Source: Bacteroides rodentium JCM 16496 (lineage in GTDB: Bacteria; Bacteroidota; Bacteroidia; Bacteroidales; Bacteroidaceae). From it: 64,000 bases of DNA. The stretch is taken from NCBI RefSeq assembly GCF_000614125.1, contig NZ_BAKJ01000012.1, positions 37,022-101,021 of the forward strand. The letters run 5' to 3'. Numbering within the stretch: position 1 is the first letter of the stretch; every line of letters begins with the position of its first letter. A program made the position numbers and the translations under genes. Below are positions 22,816 to 33,526 of this stretch, one piece after another. The notes beneath the pieces were generated by a model, which was not told the DNA's origin, ran no database searches, and saw only the letters and a program-made list of their open reading frames with translations.

Positions 22816-25003
22816 ATGATAGTTTGTATTGCCGAAAAGCCCTCTGTGGCGCGTGACATAGCTGATGTATTGGGAGCGAGAGAAAAGAAAGACGGATACA
22901 TCGAAGGAAACGGATACCAGGTGACCTGGACATTCGGTCATCTTTGTACGCTGAAAGAGCCGCATGAATATACCCCTAACTGGAAGTCATGGAGCTTGGG
23001 AAGCCTGCCCATGATACCTCCCCGTTTCGGCATTAAGCTGATTAGCAATCCCACATACGAGCGCCAGTTCCATACGATAGAGAACCTCATGCAGCATGCC
23101 GACATGATTATAAACTGCGGTGATGCCGGGCAGGAGGGAGAATTGATACAGCGCTGGGTGATGCAGAAGGCCGGGGCACGTTGTCCGGTGAAGCGCCTTT
23201 GGATATCTTCACTGACAGAGGAAGCTATCCGTGAGGGCTTTGCCAAGCTGCGCGACGCATCGGATTTCCAGCCTTTGTACGAAGCAGGCTTGTCGCGTGC
23301 CATTGGCGATTGGCTGCTCGGGATGAATGCCACCCGCCTCTACACCATGAAGTATGGGCAGAACCGGCAGGTACTTTCTATCGGTCGTGTGCAGACACCG
23401 ACACTGGCGCTGATTGTAAACCGTCAGTTGGAAATACAGAATTTTGTTCCCAAGCAATACTGGGAGCTGAAGACCGTCTATCGAGATACCACTTTCTCCG
23501 CCATCCTCCGGAAAAGTGAGGAGGAACTGGTACTGGAAGCCGAGAAGCAGAAAGAGGCTATAGCTGCCGGGAAGAAACCTAAAAAAGAAGAAGAGAATCG
23601 GGGTATCGACCCCATTACCGACCGCGAACGTGGGCTTGCTTTATTGGACCAGATTAAGAATTCTCCTTTTACCGTGACGGATGTCACCAAGAAAGAGGGG
23701 AGGGAGGCGCCACTCCGCTTGTTTGACTTGACTTCTTTGCAAGTGGAATGTAACAAGAAGTTTGCCTATTCCGCTGATGAGACGCTGAAAATCATCCAGT
23801 CTTTGTATGAGAAGAAAGTGGCTACCTATCCACGTGTAGACACTACCTATTTGAGTGATGACATCTATCCCAAATGCCCCGGCATCTTGAAAGGTCTGCG
23901 TGATTACGAGACATTTACAGCCCCTTTGGCAGGAACTGCATTGTTGAAGTCCAAAAAGGTTTTCGATAACTCGAAGGTAACAGACCACCATGCCATTATT
24001 CCTACCGGCCAGCATCCGCAGAATCTGACGGATATGGAGCGTCGCGTATTCGATTTGATAGCGCGCCGTTTCATTGCTGTATTCTATCCCGATTGTAAGT
24101 TTGCCACTACCACCGTATTGGGCGAGGTAGAGAGCATAGAGTTCAAGGCCACCGGCAAGCAGATTCTGGAACCGGGTTGGCGTGTTATCTTCGGCACCCC
24201 CTCGGCACAATCGCAGGAAGAGAAAGAGGAGAAGGGAGAAGAGGAGAATGTGCTTCCGGCTTTTGTGAAAGGAGAAAGCGGACCGCACGTCCCCGATTTG
24301 TATGAGAAGTGGACGCAGCCGCCCCGGCCTTATACGGAAGCCACCCTGCTGCGTGCTATGGAAACGGCGGGCAAGCTGGTGGATAACGACGAACTGCGTG
24401 ATGCGTTGAAGGAAAATGGTATCGGTCGTCCATCTACGTGCAGCCATCATCGAGACGCTGTTCAAGCGAAACTATATCCGCAAAGAAAAGAAGAACCTGA
24501 TAGCCACCCCTACCGGTGTGGAGCTGATACAGATTATCCATGAGGAGCTGTTGAAGTCGGCGGAACTGACCGGTATTTGGGAGAAAAAGCTACGTGAGAT
24601 AGAAAGGCGGACATATAATGCCGGACAATTCTTGGAAGAATTGAAGCAGATGGTATCGGAAGTCGTGATGAGTGTACTTTCTGATAACAGCAACCGCCAC
24701 ATCACCATCCAAGCTCCTGCTCCCGAAAAGGGCAGTAAGGCTTCTGCCAAGGCAGAGGCTGCCGATAAGCCGAAAAAGGAGCCGAAGAAAAGAGCACCGA
24801 GAAAGTCTGCCGCCGCAGGTAAAAAGACGGAGCAGGTTTCGGGCACTGTGGCAGCTTCAAGTACGGAGGCTTCCGTACAAGCTGACGATTTCGTCGGTCA
24901 GCCTTGTCCGCTTTGCGGAAAAGGTACCGTTATCAAGGGGAAAACGGCTTATGGTTGTTCCGAATGGAAATCCGGATGCACATTCCGCAAGCCGTTTGAA
25001 TAA
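22816..25003 (+). CDS. topB: DNA topoisomerase III (frameshift near 24437)
   Basis: Type IA topoisomerase that decatenates and relaxes DNA by single-strand passage. About 729 residues. TOPRIM at the N-terminus (MIVCIAEKPSVARDI, NCGDAGQEGELI), catalytic Tyr in KKVATYPRVDTTYLSDD, ENGIGRPST near residue 540, a long Lys/Ala-rich linker, and a C-terminal zinc ribbon (PCPLCGKG then YGCSEWKSGC). The frame breaks near 24437, where two bases are missing (restoring RAAIIETLFKRNYI); the site fits ACCCG read as ACG. Divergent from the sulfatase. Confidence 0.95.
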
Positions 25004-25014
25004 GGGTAATCACA

Positions 25015-25569
25015 TTAGATAATTCTCTCTGCCATGTATTTCCAGAGGGGAGCAGCCATCAGCGCCTGGCGGATGCTTCCTTGCCGCAGCAATTCCTTGA
25101 CCTCCTGCAAGGAAAGCAGGTGTACGGTCAGGTTTTCCGTATCTTCCAACTGTTGCTCGGAGATTTTCTCCACGTCCGTAGCCAGGAAACAGTAGGTAAT
25201 GTTGGTGTGGGTACTTGGATTGGGAGAGATTTGCATGAACTCTTTCCATACTCCGTTTCCATAGCCGGTTTCTTCCAAAAGTTCCCGTTGTGCGGAAACC
25301 ATCGGAGAGCCGTCCTCTTCTTCGCATACCCCTGCACAGAGCTCATAGGACGTTTCTTGTATGCCATGCCGGTATTGGCGGATAAAGACGAATTGTCCGT
25401 CACGGGTGATGGCAATGGTATTCACCCAGTTGGGATATTCCAATATATAATAGGAGGGAATGTGGTTGCCGTTGGGCAGCACTACATGGTCCTTACGCAC
25501 AGTGAGCCACGGGGCCCGATGAAGGTATTCGCTGGATAAGACGGTCCAGGTGTCTTTTGATTTTTCCAT
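25015..25569 (-). CDS. NUDIX hydrolase (ADP-ribose pyrophosphatase-like)
   Basis: Intact, 184 residues. Hydrolyses a nucleoside diphosphate linked to another group, probably ADP-ribose. The NUDIX box is visible as AGVCEEEDGSPMVSAQRELL followed by EETGYG, with the REllEE core. Last gene of a tight minus-strand group (aroC, M20 peptidase, anmK, this gene; gaps of 9, 15 and 14 bases). Convergent with topB, with no obvious hairpin in the 11-base gap. Exact substrate unknown. Confidence 0.85.
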   Translation of the reverse strand: MEKSKDTWTVLSSEYLHRAPWLTVRKDHVVLPNGNHIPSYYILEYPNWVNTIAITRDGQFVFIRQYRHGIQETSYELCAGVCEEEDGSPMVSAQRELLEETGYGNGVWKEFMQISPNPSTHTNITYCFLATDVEKISEQQLEDTENLTVHLLSLQEVKELLRQGSIRQALMAAPLWKYMAERII

Positions 25570-25583
25570 AATGGTAGAATTGA

Positions 25584-26662
25584 CTATATTTTAAACAGCA
25601 TCCCTCCGATATTATCTGCCGTGGCTCCCGTCACCGAGGCGAGGCATCCGGGTGTGTCCGCCATATAGAGGGCACCCAGGAAAGCAAAGATTAGGGCTTC
25701 CTTGTACTCTATGATTTGCCGGCTGGGAATCACGATTTCACACGGACACAAGGCGTCGATACGTTCTATGAGGAACTTGTTGAATGCACCTCCGCCAGTA
25801 ATCAGCAGCTTTCCGTTGCCATCGGGCAAGGGGTGGGCGGTGATGATGCGTGATATTTGCCAGGCGGCATGCTCGTAAAAGGTACGTAGCATATTCTCCA
25901 TACTCAAGCCATAACGCTCGAGCATGGGATATACCAGCGTTTCCACCCACTCCCGTCCCAATGACTTCGGTCCGGACTGATGGTAGAAATCCATTCCGTT
26001 CAGTTCGTCCAGCAGTTCTTGGCAGATGTTGCCTTGCCGTGCTATCTCGCCGTCACGGTCAAATTCCAATCCTATTTGCCGGCAGTAATGGTTGATGACG
26101 TAATTCACCGGACTGATGTCAAAAGCGATGCGTCGCCCGTCCTGCTCGAATGAGATGTTGGAGAAGCCGCCGATATTCAAACAGAAGTCGTAGCCGGCAA
26201 AAAGCAACCGGTCGCCAATAGGTACGAGTGGAGCGCCCTGCCCACCCAGCATGATGTCCAGCCGCCGGAAATCCGAAACGGTAGGTATACGGGTTTCAGC
26301 GGCAATGGCGGCTCCGTCACCTATTTGGTACATGATTCTCTTTTGAGGCTCATGGAAGATGGTATGCCCGTGGGAGGCGATAATATCGGGGTGGACTCCA
26401 AATTCTTGCATGAACTCGTTGACACGTTCACCGAGAAACTTTCCATAGGAGCTGTGGAAAGTGATGAACTCCAAAGCACTCATTGTCTGTGCACCGGTAC
26501 CCAATATCTGCTTCATGCGTCGGGGTAACTATAGCCTTTTGCACAGTCTATGTGGAAAGACCATTTTCCGGCTTTCTGCCGGAAAGTGCAGCAACATACG
26601 TCCAGCCCGTCAAGGGAAGTGCCGGACATCAGGCCGATGGCTTGAATTTGGAAGTCTTTCAT
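25584..26662 (-). CDS. anmK: anhydro-N-acetylmuramic acid kinase (frameshift near 26517)
   Basis: Phosphorylates and opens 1,6-anhydro-MurNAc to MurNAc-6-phosphate in peptidoglycan recycling. About 359 residues. The ATP-binding start MSGTSLDGLDV lies upstream of the break; one base must be restored near 26517 to join YSYPDA to MKQILGTGAQ. Further family motifs: ASHGHTIFH, QIGDGAAIA, LNIGGFSN, ITGGGAFN. The start at 26662 is chosen because the SGTS motif is needed for function; a start inside the downstream piece would remove it. Confidence 0.93.
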
Positions 26663-26677
26663 CCTGATTTTCTTGTT

Positions 26678-28033
26678 TTATTTATAATTGAGGTAGAATT
26701 CGACAACGGCTTCTATTCCTTTACGGAAGATGTCCAACGGTATATTCTCATTAGGTGAGTGGATGGCGTTGGATTCGAGCCCGAAGCCCATCAGAACGGT
26801 TTTGATGCCCAGTACTTGCTCGAAAGTGGAGATGATGGGGATACTTCCACCCCGACGCACTGCCAGCGGTTTCTTTCCAAAAGCTTTTTCAAAACCTTTT
26901 TCGGCGGCTTGGTAGGCGGGTAGGGTGATGGGACATACATATCCTTGGCCTCCATGCATCGGAGTGACTTTTACCTGCACTGAATCCGGCGCTATGTCCA
27001 GAATGTAGTCGGCAAAGAGCCGGGATATCTTGTGGTGGTCCTGGTGGGGAACCAACCGGCAGGATACCTTGGCGTATGCCTTGGATGGGAGCACGGTCTT
27101 GGACCCTTCACCCGTATATCCGCCCCAGATGCCGCATACGTCGAAAGACGGACGGCAACTGTTACGTTCCAGCGTACTGTAACCTTTCTCTCCGAAAAGC
27201 GCTTTTACATGGATAGCCTTTTTGTATTTCTCTTCGTCGAAAGGAATGCGGGCTATCATGTCGCGCTCGGCTTGGTGAACTTCTTCCACATCGTCATAGA
27301 AGCCCGGTACGGTGATACGTCCCTCTGCGTCCGTCACTTGGCTGATTATCTGGCAAAGCACATTGATGGGGTTGGCAACAGCACCGCCGAAGTGACCGCT
27401 GTGCAGGTCGCGGTTGGGGCCGGTCACTTCTATTTCCCAATAGGTCAGTCCGCGCAGTCCGGTGGTCAGTGAAGGTAGGTCTGCACCAAGCATGCTGGTG
27501 TCCGAAACCAGGATGACGTCTGCTTTCAGCAACTCTTTGTGCTCCCGGCAGAAGCTTTCCAGGCTGGGCGAACCGATTTCTTCTTCTCCTTCGAAGATGA
27601 ATTTTACGTTGGTTTGCAGCAGTTCGTTGCGTACGAGGTACTCAAACGCTTTCACTTGTATGAAAGATTGCCCTTTGTCATCATCAGCACCGCGTGCCCA
27701 GATATGTCCGTCGCGTATTTCCGGCTCAAAGGGTTCGCTCTTCCAAAGTTCCAGAGGTTCGGCGGGCATCACGTCGTAGTGGGCATATACCAATACGGTC
27801 TTGGCGTCCGGGTCTACGATTTTCTGTCCAAAAACAATCGGGTTGCCTTTGGAGGGCATTACGAGGGCTTCGTCCGCTCCGGCTTCGAGCAGCAACTGTG
27901 CCCAGCGTTCGGCGCAGGCAAGCATATCGTCGTGATGCTCGGGTTTGGCACTGATACTTGGAATGCGGATGAGGCTGAACAAGTCTTCCAGCATTTTAGG
28001 CTCGTTCTCGGTAATGTATTTCTTTATTTCCAT
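26678..28033 (-). CDS. M20-family metallopeptidase (dipeptidase)
   Basis: Intact, 451 residues, cytoplasmic (no signal peptide). Zinc ligand regions: VYAHYDVMP, GADDDKGQ, EGEEEIGSPS, and a late His near ESNAIHSPNEN. A dimerisation domain insert (LHSGHFGGAVANP) is present. Likely cleaves dipeptides. It sits between aroC and anmK with gaps of 9 and 15 bases, so it is co-transcribed with them; no shared pathway with chorismate synthesis is obvious. Confidence 0.9.
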   Translation of the reverse strand: MEIKKYITENEPKMLEDLFSLIRIPSISAKPEHHDDMLACAERWAQLLLEAGADEALVMPSKGNPIVFGQKIVDPDAKTVLVYAHYDVMPAEPLELWKSEPFEPEIRDGHIWARGADDDKGQSFIQVKAFEYLVRNELLQTNVKFIFEGEEEIGSPSLESFCREHKELLKADVILVSDTSMLGADLPSLTTGLRGLTYWEIEVTGPNRDLHSGHFGGAVANPINVLCQIISQVTDAEGRITVPGFYDDVEEVHQAERDMIARIPFDEEKYKKAIHVKALFGEKGYSTLERNSCRPSFDVCGIWGGYTGEGSKTVLPSKAYAKVSCRLVPHQDHHKISRLFADYILDIAPDSVQVKVTPMHGGQGYVCPITLPAYQAAEKGFEKAFGKKPLAVRRGGSIPIISTFEQVLGIKTVLMGFGLESNAIHSPNENIPLDIFRKGIEAVVEFYLNYK

Positions 28034-28042
28034 GGGTGAATA

Positions 28043-29119
28043 TTATAGTTGTGTTGTTCTGTCAATCAGGTAATAATCCAGCAATGTCATTGCTGTCATT
28101 GCTTCCACGATGGGTACTGCGCGTGGCAATACGCACGGGTCATGGCGTCCTCGGGCTTTCAGGGTGGTGTCTACACCGTCAATGTTCACGGTGTGTTGCT
28201 CCATCAGTACGGTTGCCACGGGTTTGAAGGCTACACGGAAATAGATGTCTTGCCCGTTACTGATTCCGCCTTGTATGCCGCCCGAATGATTGGTTCGGGT
28301 CTCGATATGTCCGTTGTTGTTGTAGAACACATCATTCTGCTCCGAGCCTTTCTGCTTTAATCCCTTGAAACCGTCTCCATACTCGAATGCTTTTGCTGCA
28401 TTGATGCTGAGCATGGCTGCTCCAAGTGCTGCATGGAGCTTGCCGAATACGGGTTGTCCCAGTCCGATGGGGCATCCTTTGACGACACAAGTCACCACTC
28501 CTCCGATGGTATCTCCTTCTCCCTTTATCTTGAAGATGAGTTCTTCCATTTCCTTCGCCTTCGCCGGGTCGGGGCAGCGGACCGGATTGGTCTCTATCAA
28601 GTCAAGGTCGTATGCTGTATAATTTTCTTCAAGGCGGATAGGACCTACTTGCGAGGTGTACGCCGTGATGTGTATGCCCAGCTGCTTCAGCGCCAATTTG
28701 GCCAAGGCACCCGCTACTACACGCGAGATTGTTTCACGGGCTGATGAACGTCCGCCTCCGCGGTGGTCGCGGATGCCATATTTCACTTTATAAGTATAGT
28801 CGGCGTGTGACGGGCGGTAGACTTCTTTCAGATTATTGTAATCGTCAGAATGCTGGTTTTGGTTCCATACAATGAATCCTATGGGGCAGCCCGTGGATTT
28901 TCCTTCGAAGATGCCGGAGAGGAACTCCACTTTATCACCTTCTTTCCGGGCGGTAGTGATACGTGACTGTCCGGGACGGCGTCGGTCGAGCTCTGCCTGG
29001 ACGAAATCCATATCAATGACTATTCCTGCAGGGAATCCGTCTATCACTCCTCCCACACCCTTACCGTGCGATTCCCCAAAACTGGTAAGACGGAGAATAT
29101 TTCCAAATGAGTTGAACAT
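28043..29119 (-). CDS. aroC: chorismate synthase
   Basis: Last step of the shikimate pathway: EPSP to chorismate, needing reduced FMN. Intact, 358 residues, the usual length. Signature motifs: [14 protein letters not shown] near the N-terminus, [16 protein letters not shown] mid chain, and [15 protein letters not shown] near the C-terminus. First gene of the four-gene minus-strand group. Confidence 0.97.
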   Translation of the reverse strand: MFNSFGNILRLTSFGESHGKGVGGVIDGFPAGIVIDMDFVQAELDRRRPGQSRITTARKEGDKVEFLSGIFEGKSTGCPIGFIVWNQNQHSDDYNNLKEVYRPSHADYTYKVKYGIRDHRGGGRSSARETISRVVAGALAKLALKQLGIHITAYTSQVGPIRLEENYTAYDLDLIETNPVRCPDPAKAKEMEELIFKIKGEGDTIGGVVTCVVKGCPIGLGQPVFGKLHAALGAAMLSINAAKAFEYGDGFKGLKQKGSEQNDVFYNNNGHIETRTNHSGGIQGGISNGQDIYFRVAFKPVATVLMEQHTVNIDGVDTTLKARGRHDPCVLPRAVPIVEAMTAMTLLDYYLIDRTTQL

Positions 29120-29493
29120 ATCAAATGCTTTAAAGGTTTATATATGAGGTTAATGTGCCAATACGCTTTATAGGAAATGCTTTTGACTTTATAAAGATAA
29201 CAACTTTTTTTCATAAAACGTTTAAGGAAATAAGATAAAAAGTCTTTTTCGCATAAAGTTGCCTGCCTTTGCCAGAGTTTGGTCAATGGCTTGTTCTTTA
29301 TAAAAATGGCTTACTCTTTATGAAATCTGCATCCGAATTTCACTCGTAATGATGAAAAAAGGAACATTTATTTTTTAGAAAAGACCTTGTACTGTAACCT
29401 TAAAAAGTGTTACTTTGCACCTTCGATTTAAAATGGGAAATTAATAGCTCCCTTGGGAAGCTTTTTATTAACTAAACAAGTACTCAAAAAAGT
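29120..29493. other. intergenic region between aroC and lipoprotein genes
   Basis: 374 bases with no credible gene. It is AT-rich and must hold the divergent promoters. A near-consensus TACTTTG lies at 29421-29427, about 65 bases before the lipoprotein start, but lacks one base of the TAnnTTTG spacing. No hairpin with a T run was seen. Confidence 0.5.
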
Positions 29494-30707
29494 ATGAAAA
29501 AGAATTTATTTTATTTATTTGCATTGATCTGTTCAATGAGTTTATTCACGGCTTGTAGTGATGATGACGATGATGTCAAGGTCAACACTGACCTGAATAC
29601 TACTTATACTTCGGCGGACGCTACCAATCAATTGGTATTGACGTATGGTGGCGAGGTGATGTTGGGAAAGAAGGTTTCTTTTGATACGACTGACGGAAAG
29701 AACGCTACTATTGTATTGGAAGGTGCGGATATTTCTTTGACAAGAAGCAACATGTCAGCCGGATTGGTTAATCCGGGTGTGATACCGGGAGAATCTAAAG
29801 TTGCATTTTCTGTTGCTCTGCAACCGGTAGCCAATGGATATACTTTTGAAGGTGAGCATACTACGGATAATTACACCATGAAATATAAAGGTGCGGTGGA
29901 GAAAGGAAAGTTGAACCTTGGATTGAATGTGGAGTTGCTTGGCGACAACACACTGGTGGGAAGTGTGTGGAATCTTGCACCTTATAATCCTTGGGGAGAT
30001 AAGTCAACACCTCTTCATGCGGTATGGGAATCATCAAAATCTTTCTCGGTTGTAATCTTTCCGGGCACTCCGGCGACTGATATGCAGCCGGGCGATTTAA
30101 TCTCTATGATTGGTGGTGTCGGTATGATACCGGTAGGCGATAAAGGGCAGAAGAACTTGAATGAAGTATTGTCTTATTTATTGAAGAACGTTACTTTTAT
30201 GAAGGATGGCAATATCGTTGCCTCTTACTCTGAAGCGGCTGACATGGCTGCGCCGAACTTTAAGGATTCTCCGTTGAATATGGTACAGTATGCAGTGAAA
30301 AACGGTAAATTGTATCTGTATCTGAATGTAGAGGCTATTATGGCTGTTGCTGCACAGCTGATACGAAGGCTTTGGATATTGAAACTATTCTTCCTGCGAT
30401 TTTGCCTAAATTGCTGGAACTTATTCCGATGATTTCTAACGGAATTCCTTTGGGATACTCAATTGAAGAAGGTGCTTTGAAAGTGTATATCGACAATGAA
30501 TTGGGATTGAAAATAGTAGATATTCTATTGCCTTTGCTTGAGAACGAAGAGATTGTTGCCGCTATTAAAGAGTCCGTTGCAAGCAATCCCGACTTTGCTT
30601 TCTTTATCGGAGTTGTGGAAGCCGTATTGGAACAGGCTCCGGAAGTACTTTCTAAAACAACCAAAATGGAAATTGGCTTGAATTTCGTAAAACCGGATGC
30701 TGAATAA
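29494..30707 (+). CDS. surface lipoprotein 1, Asp-rich export signal (frameshift near 30357)
   Basis: Function unknown. About 404 residues with one base restored near 30357 (frame moves to ADTKALDIETILPAI). Lipobox LFTAC followed by SDDDDD, which matches the lipoprotein export signal described for Bacteroides, so it is probably on the cell surface. The N-terminal half is beta-rich (LVLTYGGEVMLGKKVSF), the C-terminal half helical and hydrophobic. It is paralogous to the next gene, with the same layout and the same LVLTY, VMxGKK and ATIVL phrases. It may belong to the DUF4925 family; I am not sure. Confidence 0.75.
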
Positions 30708-30730
30708 GAAGCATCATTTTTCTAATATAG

Positions 30731-30766
30731 AATCCCACTATTGAGACGTTGTTTGGTAGTGGGATT
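30731..30766 (+). terminator. terminator between tandem lipoprotein genes
   Basis: 10-bp perfect stem AATCCCACTA with TAGTGGGATT, followed by TATTTG. Placed 23 bases after the first lipoprotein stop; separates expression of the paralogs at least in part. Confidence 0.65.
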
Positions 30767-30793
30767 TATTTGTTGAATTGTAATTTTAGATAC

Positions 30794-31954
30794 ATGAAAA
30801 GAAAATTGTTTTATCTGTTTGCATTGGTTTGTTCAATGGGATTATTGGTCGCTTGTAGTGATGATGATGATAAAGTGGTATGTCCTGTTCCACAGACGGA
30901 GTTTACTGCAGACAATGGTTTGGTATTGACCTATAATGGTACTGTGATGCCGGGGAAAAAAGTGACATTTGTGCCCGATGCGGCGAATCCTGCCAAGGCA
31001 ACCATCGTTTTGACCAATAATACGAATCTTTCCACACTGACGCGCGAAAAAGCCGGGCAGTCTGTGGGAGCCGGTGTACTTCCCGGTAGTGCTGTTGTAG
31101 AGATTCCTGTTGAACTGACTATTAACGGCAAAGAGTGCTCTTTCTCTGGGACGGGAGTAACTGAGTTTTGTACATTCTCATATAATGGTAAAGTTGAGGA
31201 GGCTTCTATGCAACTGAATTTGACAGATGTATTGTTGAAGAATGCGGCATTGGCTGGAACTTCCTGGGCACCTACTCCTAAAAATCCCATCCATCTGGTG
31301 TGGACTTACGATGATAACCAGGATGGAAAGCTTTCTTCTTTGGGCTTCATCCTGAACATTGCCCTGAATATGATTAAGGTGGATGCAGGTAACGGCGTAA
31401 TGGTGAATATCAAAACCCTGCTGTGCAACGTATTGCATAAAATTACATTGGGTGCCGATGGCAATGTATCAGCAGTTTATGTGGACGCTGCCAATGGTGG
31501 TACTACTCCGGTTGAAACTCCTGCAAACGTGGCTCAATATATTGTAGAGAGCGATACCCATTTGAGACTTTTCTTGAATATGGATGCCATTGCCGCTTCA
31601 TTGAACCGTATGAATCCTACAACGAAGGCTGTAGATATGAATGCTGTACTGGAACAAGCAATGAGTGCTTTGATACCTTTGATGTACGAAGGCATCCCCG
31701 TGGCATATAGCGTTGGAGAAAAGGGAGAAATGGCTGTTTTTCTGGATACAGAACTTCTGAAACCTTTGCTGGTGGGTATCGTGGCTCCATTGGTTGAAGA
31801 CGAGGAATTCGTAGCAATGTTGCTTGAAGCTGTGGAATCGGCAGGTATGGGCAGTATGGCAAGTACTGTTAAGAGTTTATTGGATATGGTACCTGTGGCA
31901 AGTAAGACTGCAGTGCAAGTTGAAGTAGGTTTAAACTTGACTCCTGCTCAATAA
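30794..31954 (+). CDS. surface lipoprotein 2, paralog of preceding gene
   Basis: Function unknown. Intact, 386 residues from the ATG at 30794 (MKRKLFYLFALVCSMG); an upstream in-frame ATG (30749) would put 15 extra residues before the signal peptide and is rejected. Lipobox LLVAC followed by SDDDD, the surface export signal. Same plan as the gene before it: beta-rich front (LVLTYNGTVMPGKKVTFVPD), a mid segment ending ASLNRMNPT, and a helical C-terminal part (DMNAVLEQAMSALIPLM). The intact copy confirms where the frame of the broken one should run. Confidence 0.8.
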   Translation: MKRKLFYLFALVCSMGLLVACSDDDDKVVCPVPQTEFTADNGLVLTYNGTVMPGKKVTFVPDAANPAKATIVLTNNTNLSTLTREKAGQSVGAGVLPGSAVVEIPVELTINGKECSFSGTGVTEFCTFSYNGKVEEASMQLNLTDVLLKNAALAGTSWAPTPKNPIHLVWTYDDNQDGKLSSLGFILNIALNMIKVDAGNGVMVNIKTLLCNVLHKITLGADGNVSAVYVDAANGGTTPVETPANVAQYIVESDTHLRLFLNMDAIAASLNRMNPTTKAVDMNAVLEQAMSALIPLMYEGIPVAYSVGEKGEMAVFLDTELLKPLLVGIVAPLVEDEEFVAMLLEAVESAGMGSMASTVKSLLDMVPVASKTAVQVEVGLNLTPAQ

Positions 31955-31974
31955 TATTCTGTTTTCATAAAATG

Positions 31975-32018
31975 GTAGAGGCTTTGTTTTTTTGTTTGAC
32001 ATAGCCTCTGCTTTTTTG
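31975..32018 (+). terminator. terminator after lipoprotein pair
   Basis: Stem AGAGGCT with AGCCTCT (31977-31983 with 32003-32009), then GCTTTTTTG. Typical intrinsic terminator with a long T run. Confidence 0.75.
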
Positions 32019-32095
32019 TATCTGCCTGTTTGTTGGCGGGGGTGCTTTATACGAAAAAAGTGGTCAATCTGTTTTTTACTCTCTGTTATTCCTTT

Positions 32096-32103
32096 TATCT
32101 TTG
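32096..32103 (+). promoter_or_regulatory. -7 element of UPF0597 gene
   Basis: TATCTTTG fits TAnnTTTG, 35 bases before the start codon. No clear -33 TTTG. Confidence 0.6.
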
Positions 32104-32138
32104 TATTAATGTTGAATAATAATTGAATAGATATAGAA

Positions 32139-33419
32139 ATGACAAGGAGCGAAAGATTGCAAATCATAGCATTGGTAAAACAAGAAGTGATACCTGCTAT
32201 CGGTTGTACGGAACCTATAGCTGTAGCATTGTGTGTAGCAAAAGCTGCGGAAGTATTGGGTAGACATCCGGAAAAGATAACTGTTCTTTTAAGTGCCAAT
32301 ATCTTGAAGAATGCGATGGGTGTAGGAATTCCCGGTACGGGAATGATCGGATTGCCCATTGCTGTAGCGCTTGGAGCCTTAATCGGTAAGTCGGAATACC
32401 AACTGGAGGTATTGAAGGATTGTACTCCTGACGCAGTGGAAGAAGGAAGACGTTTTATAGATGAAAAACGCGTCCATATAGCACTGAAAGATGGCATTGA
32501 AGAGAAACTTTATGTTGAAGTCGGTTGTGAGGCTGGGGATGAAAAGTCTACTGCTATCATTGCAGGTGGACACACTTCCTTTGTATACATGGCACGCAAT
32601 GGGGAAGTACTGTTGAACAAGCAGACTGTTGCAAGCACAGAAAAGGAGGAAGATGCGCTAGATTTAAGCTTGCGGAAAGTCTATGATTTTGCTTTGACGG
32701 CTCCGTTGGATGAAATTCGTTTTATCCTTGAAACTGCCCGTCTGAATAAGGCGGCTGCAGAGCGTTCTTTTGAAGGCGATTACGGTCATGCTTTAGGGAA
32801 GATTCTTCGTGGTACCTATGAACATAAAATTATGGGCGACAGTGTGTTCTCTCATATCTTGTCTTATACTTCTGGTGCATGTGATGCCCGTATGGCAGGT
32901 GCCATGATTCCGGTAATGAGTAATTCAGGCAGTGGTAACCAAGGTATTTCAGCTACTTTGCCGGTACTTGTTTATGCAGAAGAGAACGGAAAATCCGAGG
33001 AGGAAATTATCCGTGCCTTGATGTTGAGCCATTTGACAGTAATCTATATCAAGCAGAGTTTGGGACGCTTATCCGCCTTATGCGGTTGTGTGGTTGCTGC
33101 CACGGGTTCCAGTTGCGGCATAACCTGGCTAATGGGAGGAACTTATGAACAGGTGGCATATGCTGTACAGAACATGATTGCCAATCTTACCGGAATGATT
33201 TGTGATGGTGCCAAACCCAGTTGTGCATTGAAAGTTACTACCGGAGTTTCAACCGCAGTGCTTTCAGCCATCATGGCCATGGAAAACCGTTGTGTGACTT
33301 CCGTAGAAGGTATTATTGATGAGGATGTGGATCAGAGTATCCGTAATCTGACAAAAATCGGTTCTAAAGGAATGAATGAAACGGATAAATTGGTATTGGA
33401 GATAATGACAAGTAAATAA
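32139..33419 (+). CDS. UPF0597 / serine dehydratase-like (L-cysteine desulfidase family)
   Basis: Intact, 426 residues, the usual length of the UPF0597 family, whose characterised relative CyuA is an iron-sulfur L-cysteine desulfidase. Visible: VIPAIGCTEPIAVALCVAKA at the N-terminus with the family Cys, NSGSGNQGISATLPV mid chain, CGCVVAATGSSCGITWLMGG, and a late GAKPSCALKV. These Cys residues could hold a [4Fe-4S] cluster as in serine dehydratases. Substrate (Cys or Ser) not proved. Ends at the AT-rich hairpin shared with the convergent slyD-type gene. Confidence 0.85.
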   Translation: MTRSERLQIIALVKQEVIPAIGCTEPIAVALCVAKAAEVLGRHPEKITVLLSANILKNAMGVGIPGTGMIGLPIAVALGALIGKSEYQLEVLKDCTPDAVEEGRRFIDEKRVHIALKDGIEEKLYVEVGCEAGDEKSTAIIAGGHTSFVYMARNGEVLLNKQTVASTEKEEDALDLSLRKVYDFALTAPLDEIRFILETARLNKAAAERSFEGDYGHALGKILRGTYEHKIMGDSVFSHILSYTSGACDARMAGAMIPVMSNSGSGNQGISATLPVLVYAEENGKSEEEIIRALMLSHLTVIYIKQSLGRLSALCGCVVAATGSSCGITWLMGGTYEQVAYAVQNMIANLTGMICDGAKPSCALKVTTGVSTAVLSAIMAMENRCVTSVEGIIDEDVDQSIRNLTKIGSKGMNETDKLVLEIMTSK

Positions 33420-33430
33420 TATAGAATTTG

Positions 33431-33520
33431 AAAATTAAAGAATTAAAAATTAAAGAATTACCATGCGGCATGCTTAATACTGTGTAGTCTGATTCTTTAA
33501 TTTTTAATTCTTTAATTTTT
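33431..33520. repeat. AT-rich inverted repeat between convergent genes
   Basis: Arms of about 28 bases made of repeated AATTAAAGAATT units (33431-33458 with 33492-33520) around a 33-base loop. Located between two converging stop codons, so probably a two-way terminator; the same style of repeat occurs between ilvB and ilvN. Confidence 0.7.
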
Positions 33521-33526
33521 AATTCT

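Noticed and set aside
23641..24465. 274-codon minus-strand frame opposite topB
   Set aside because: Antisense to the conserved core of topoisomerase III.
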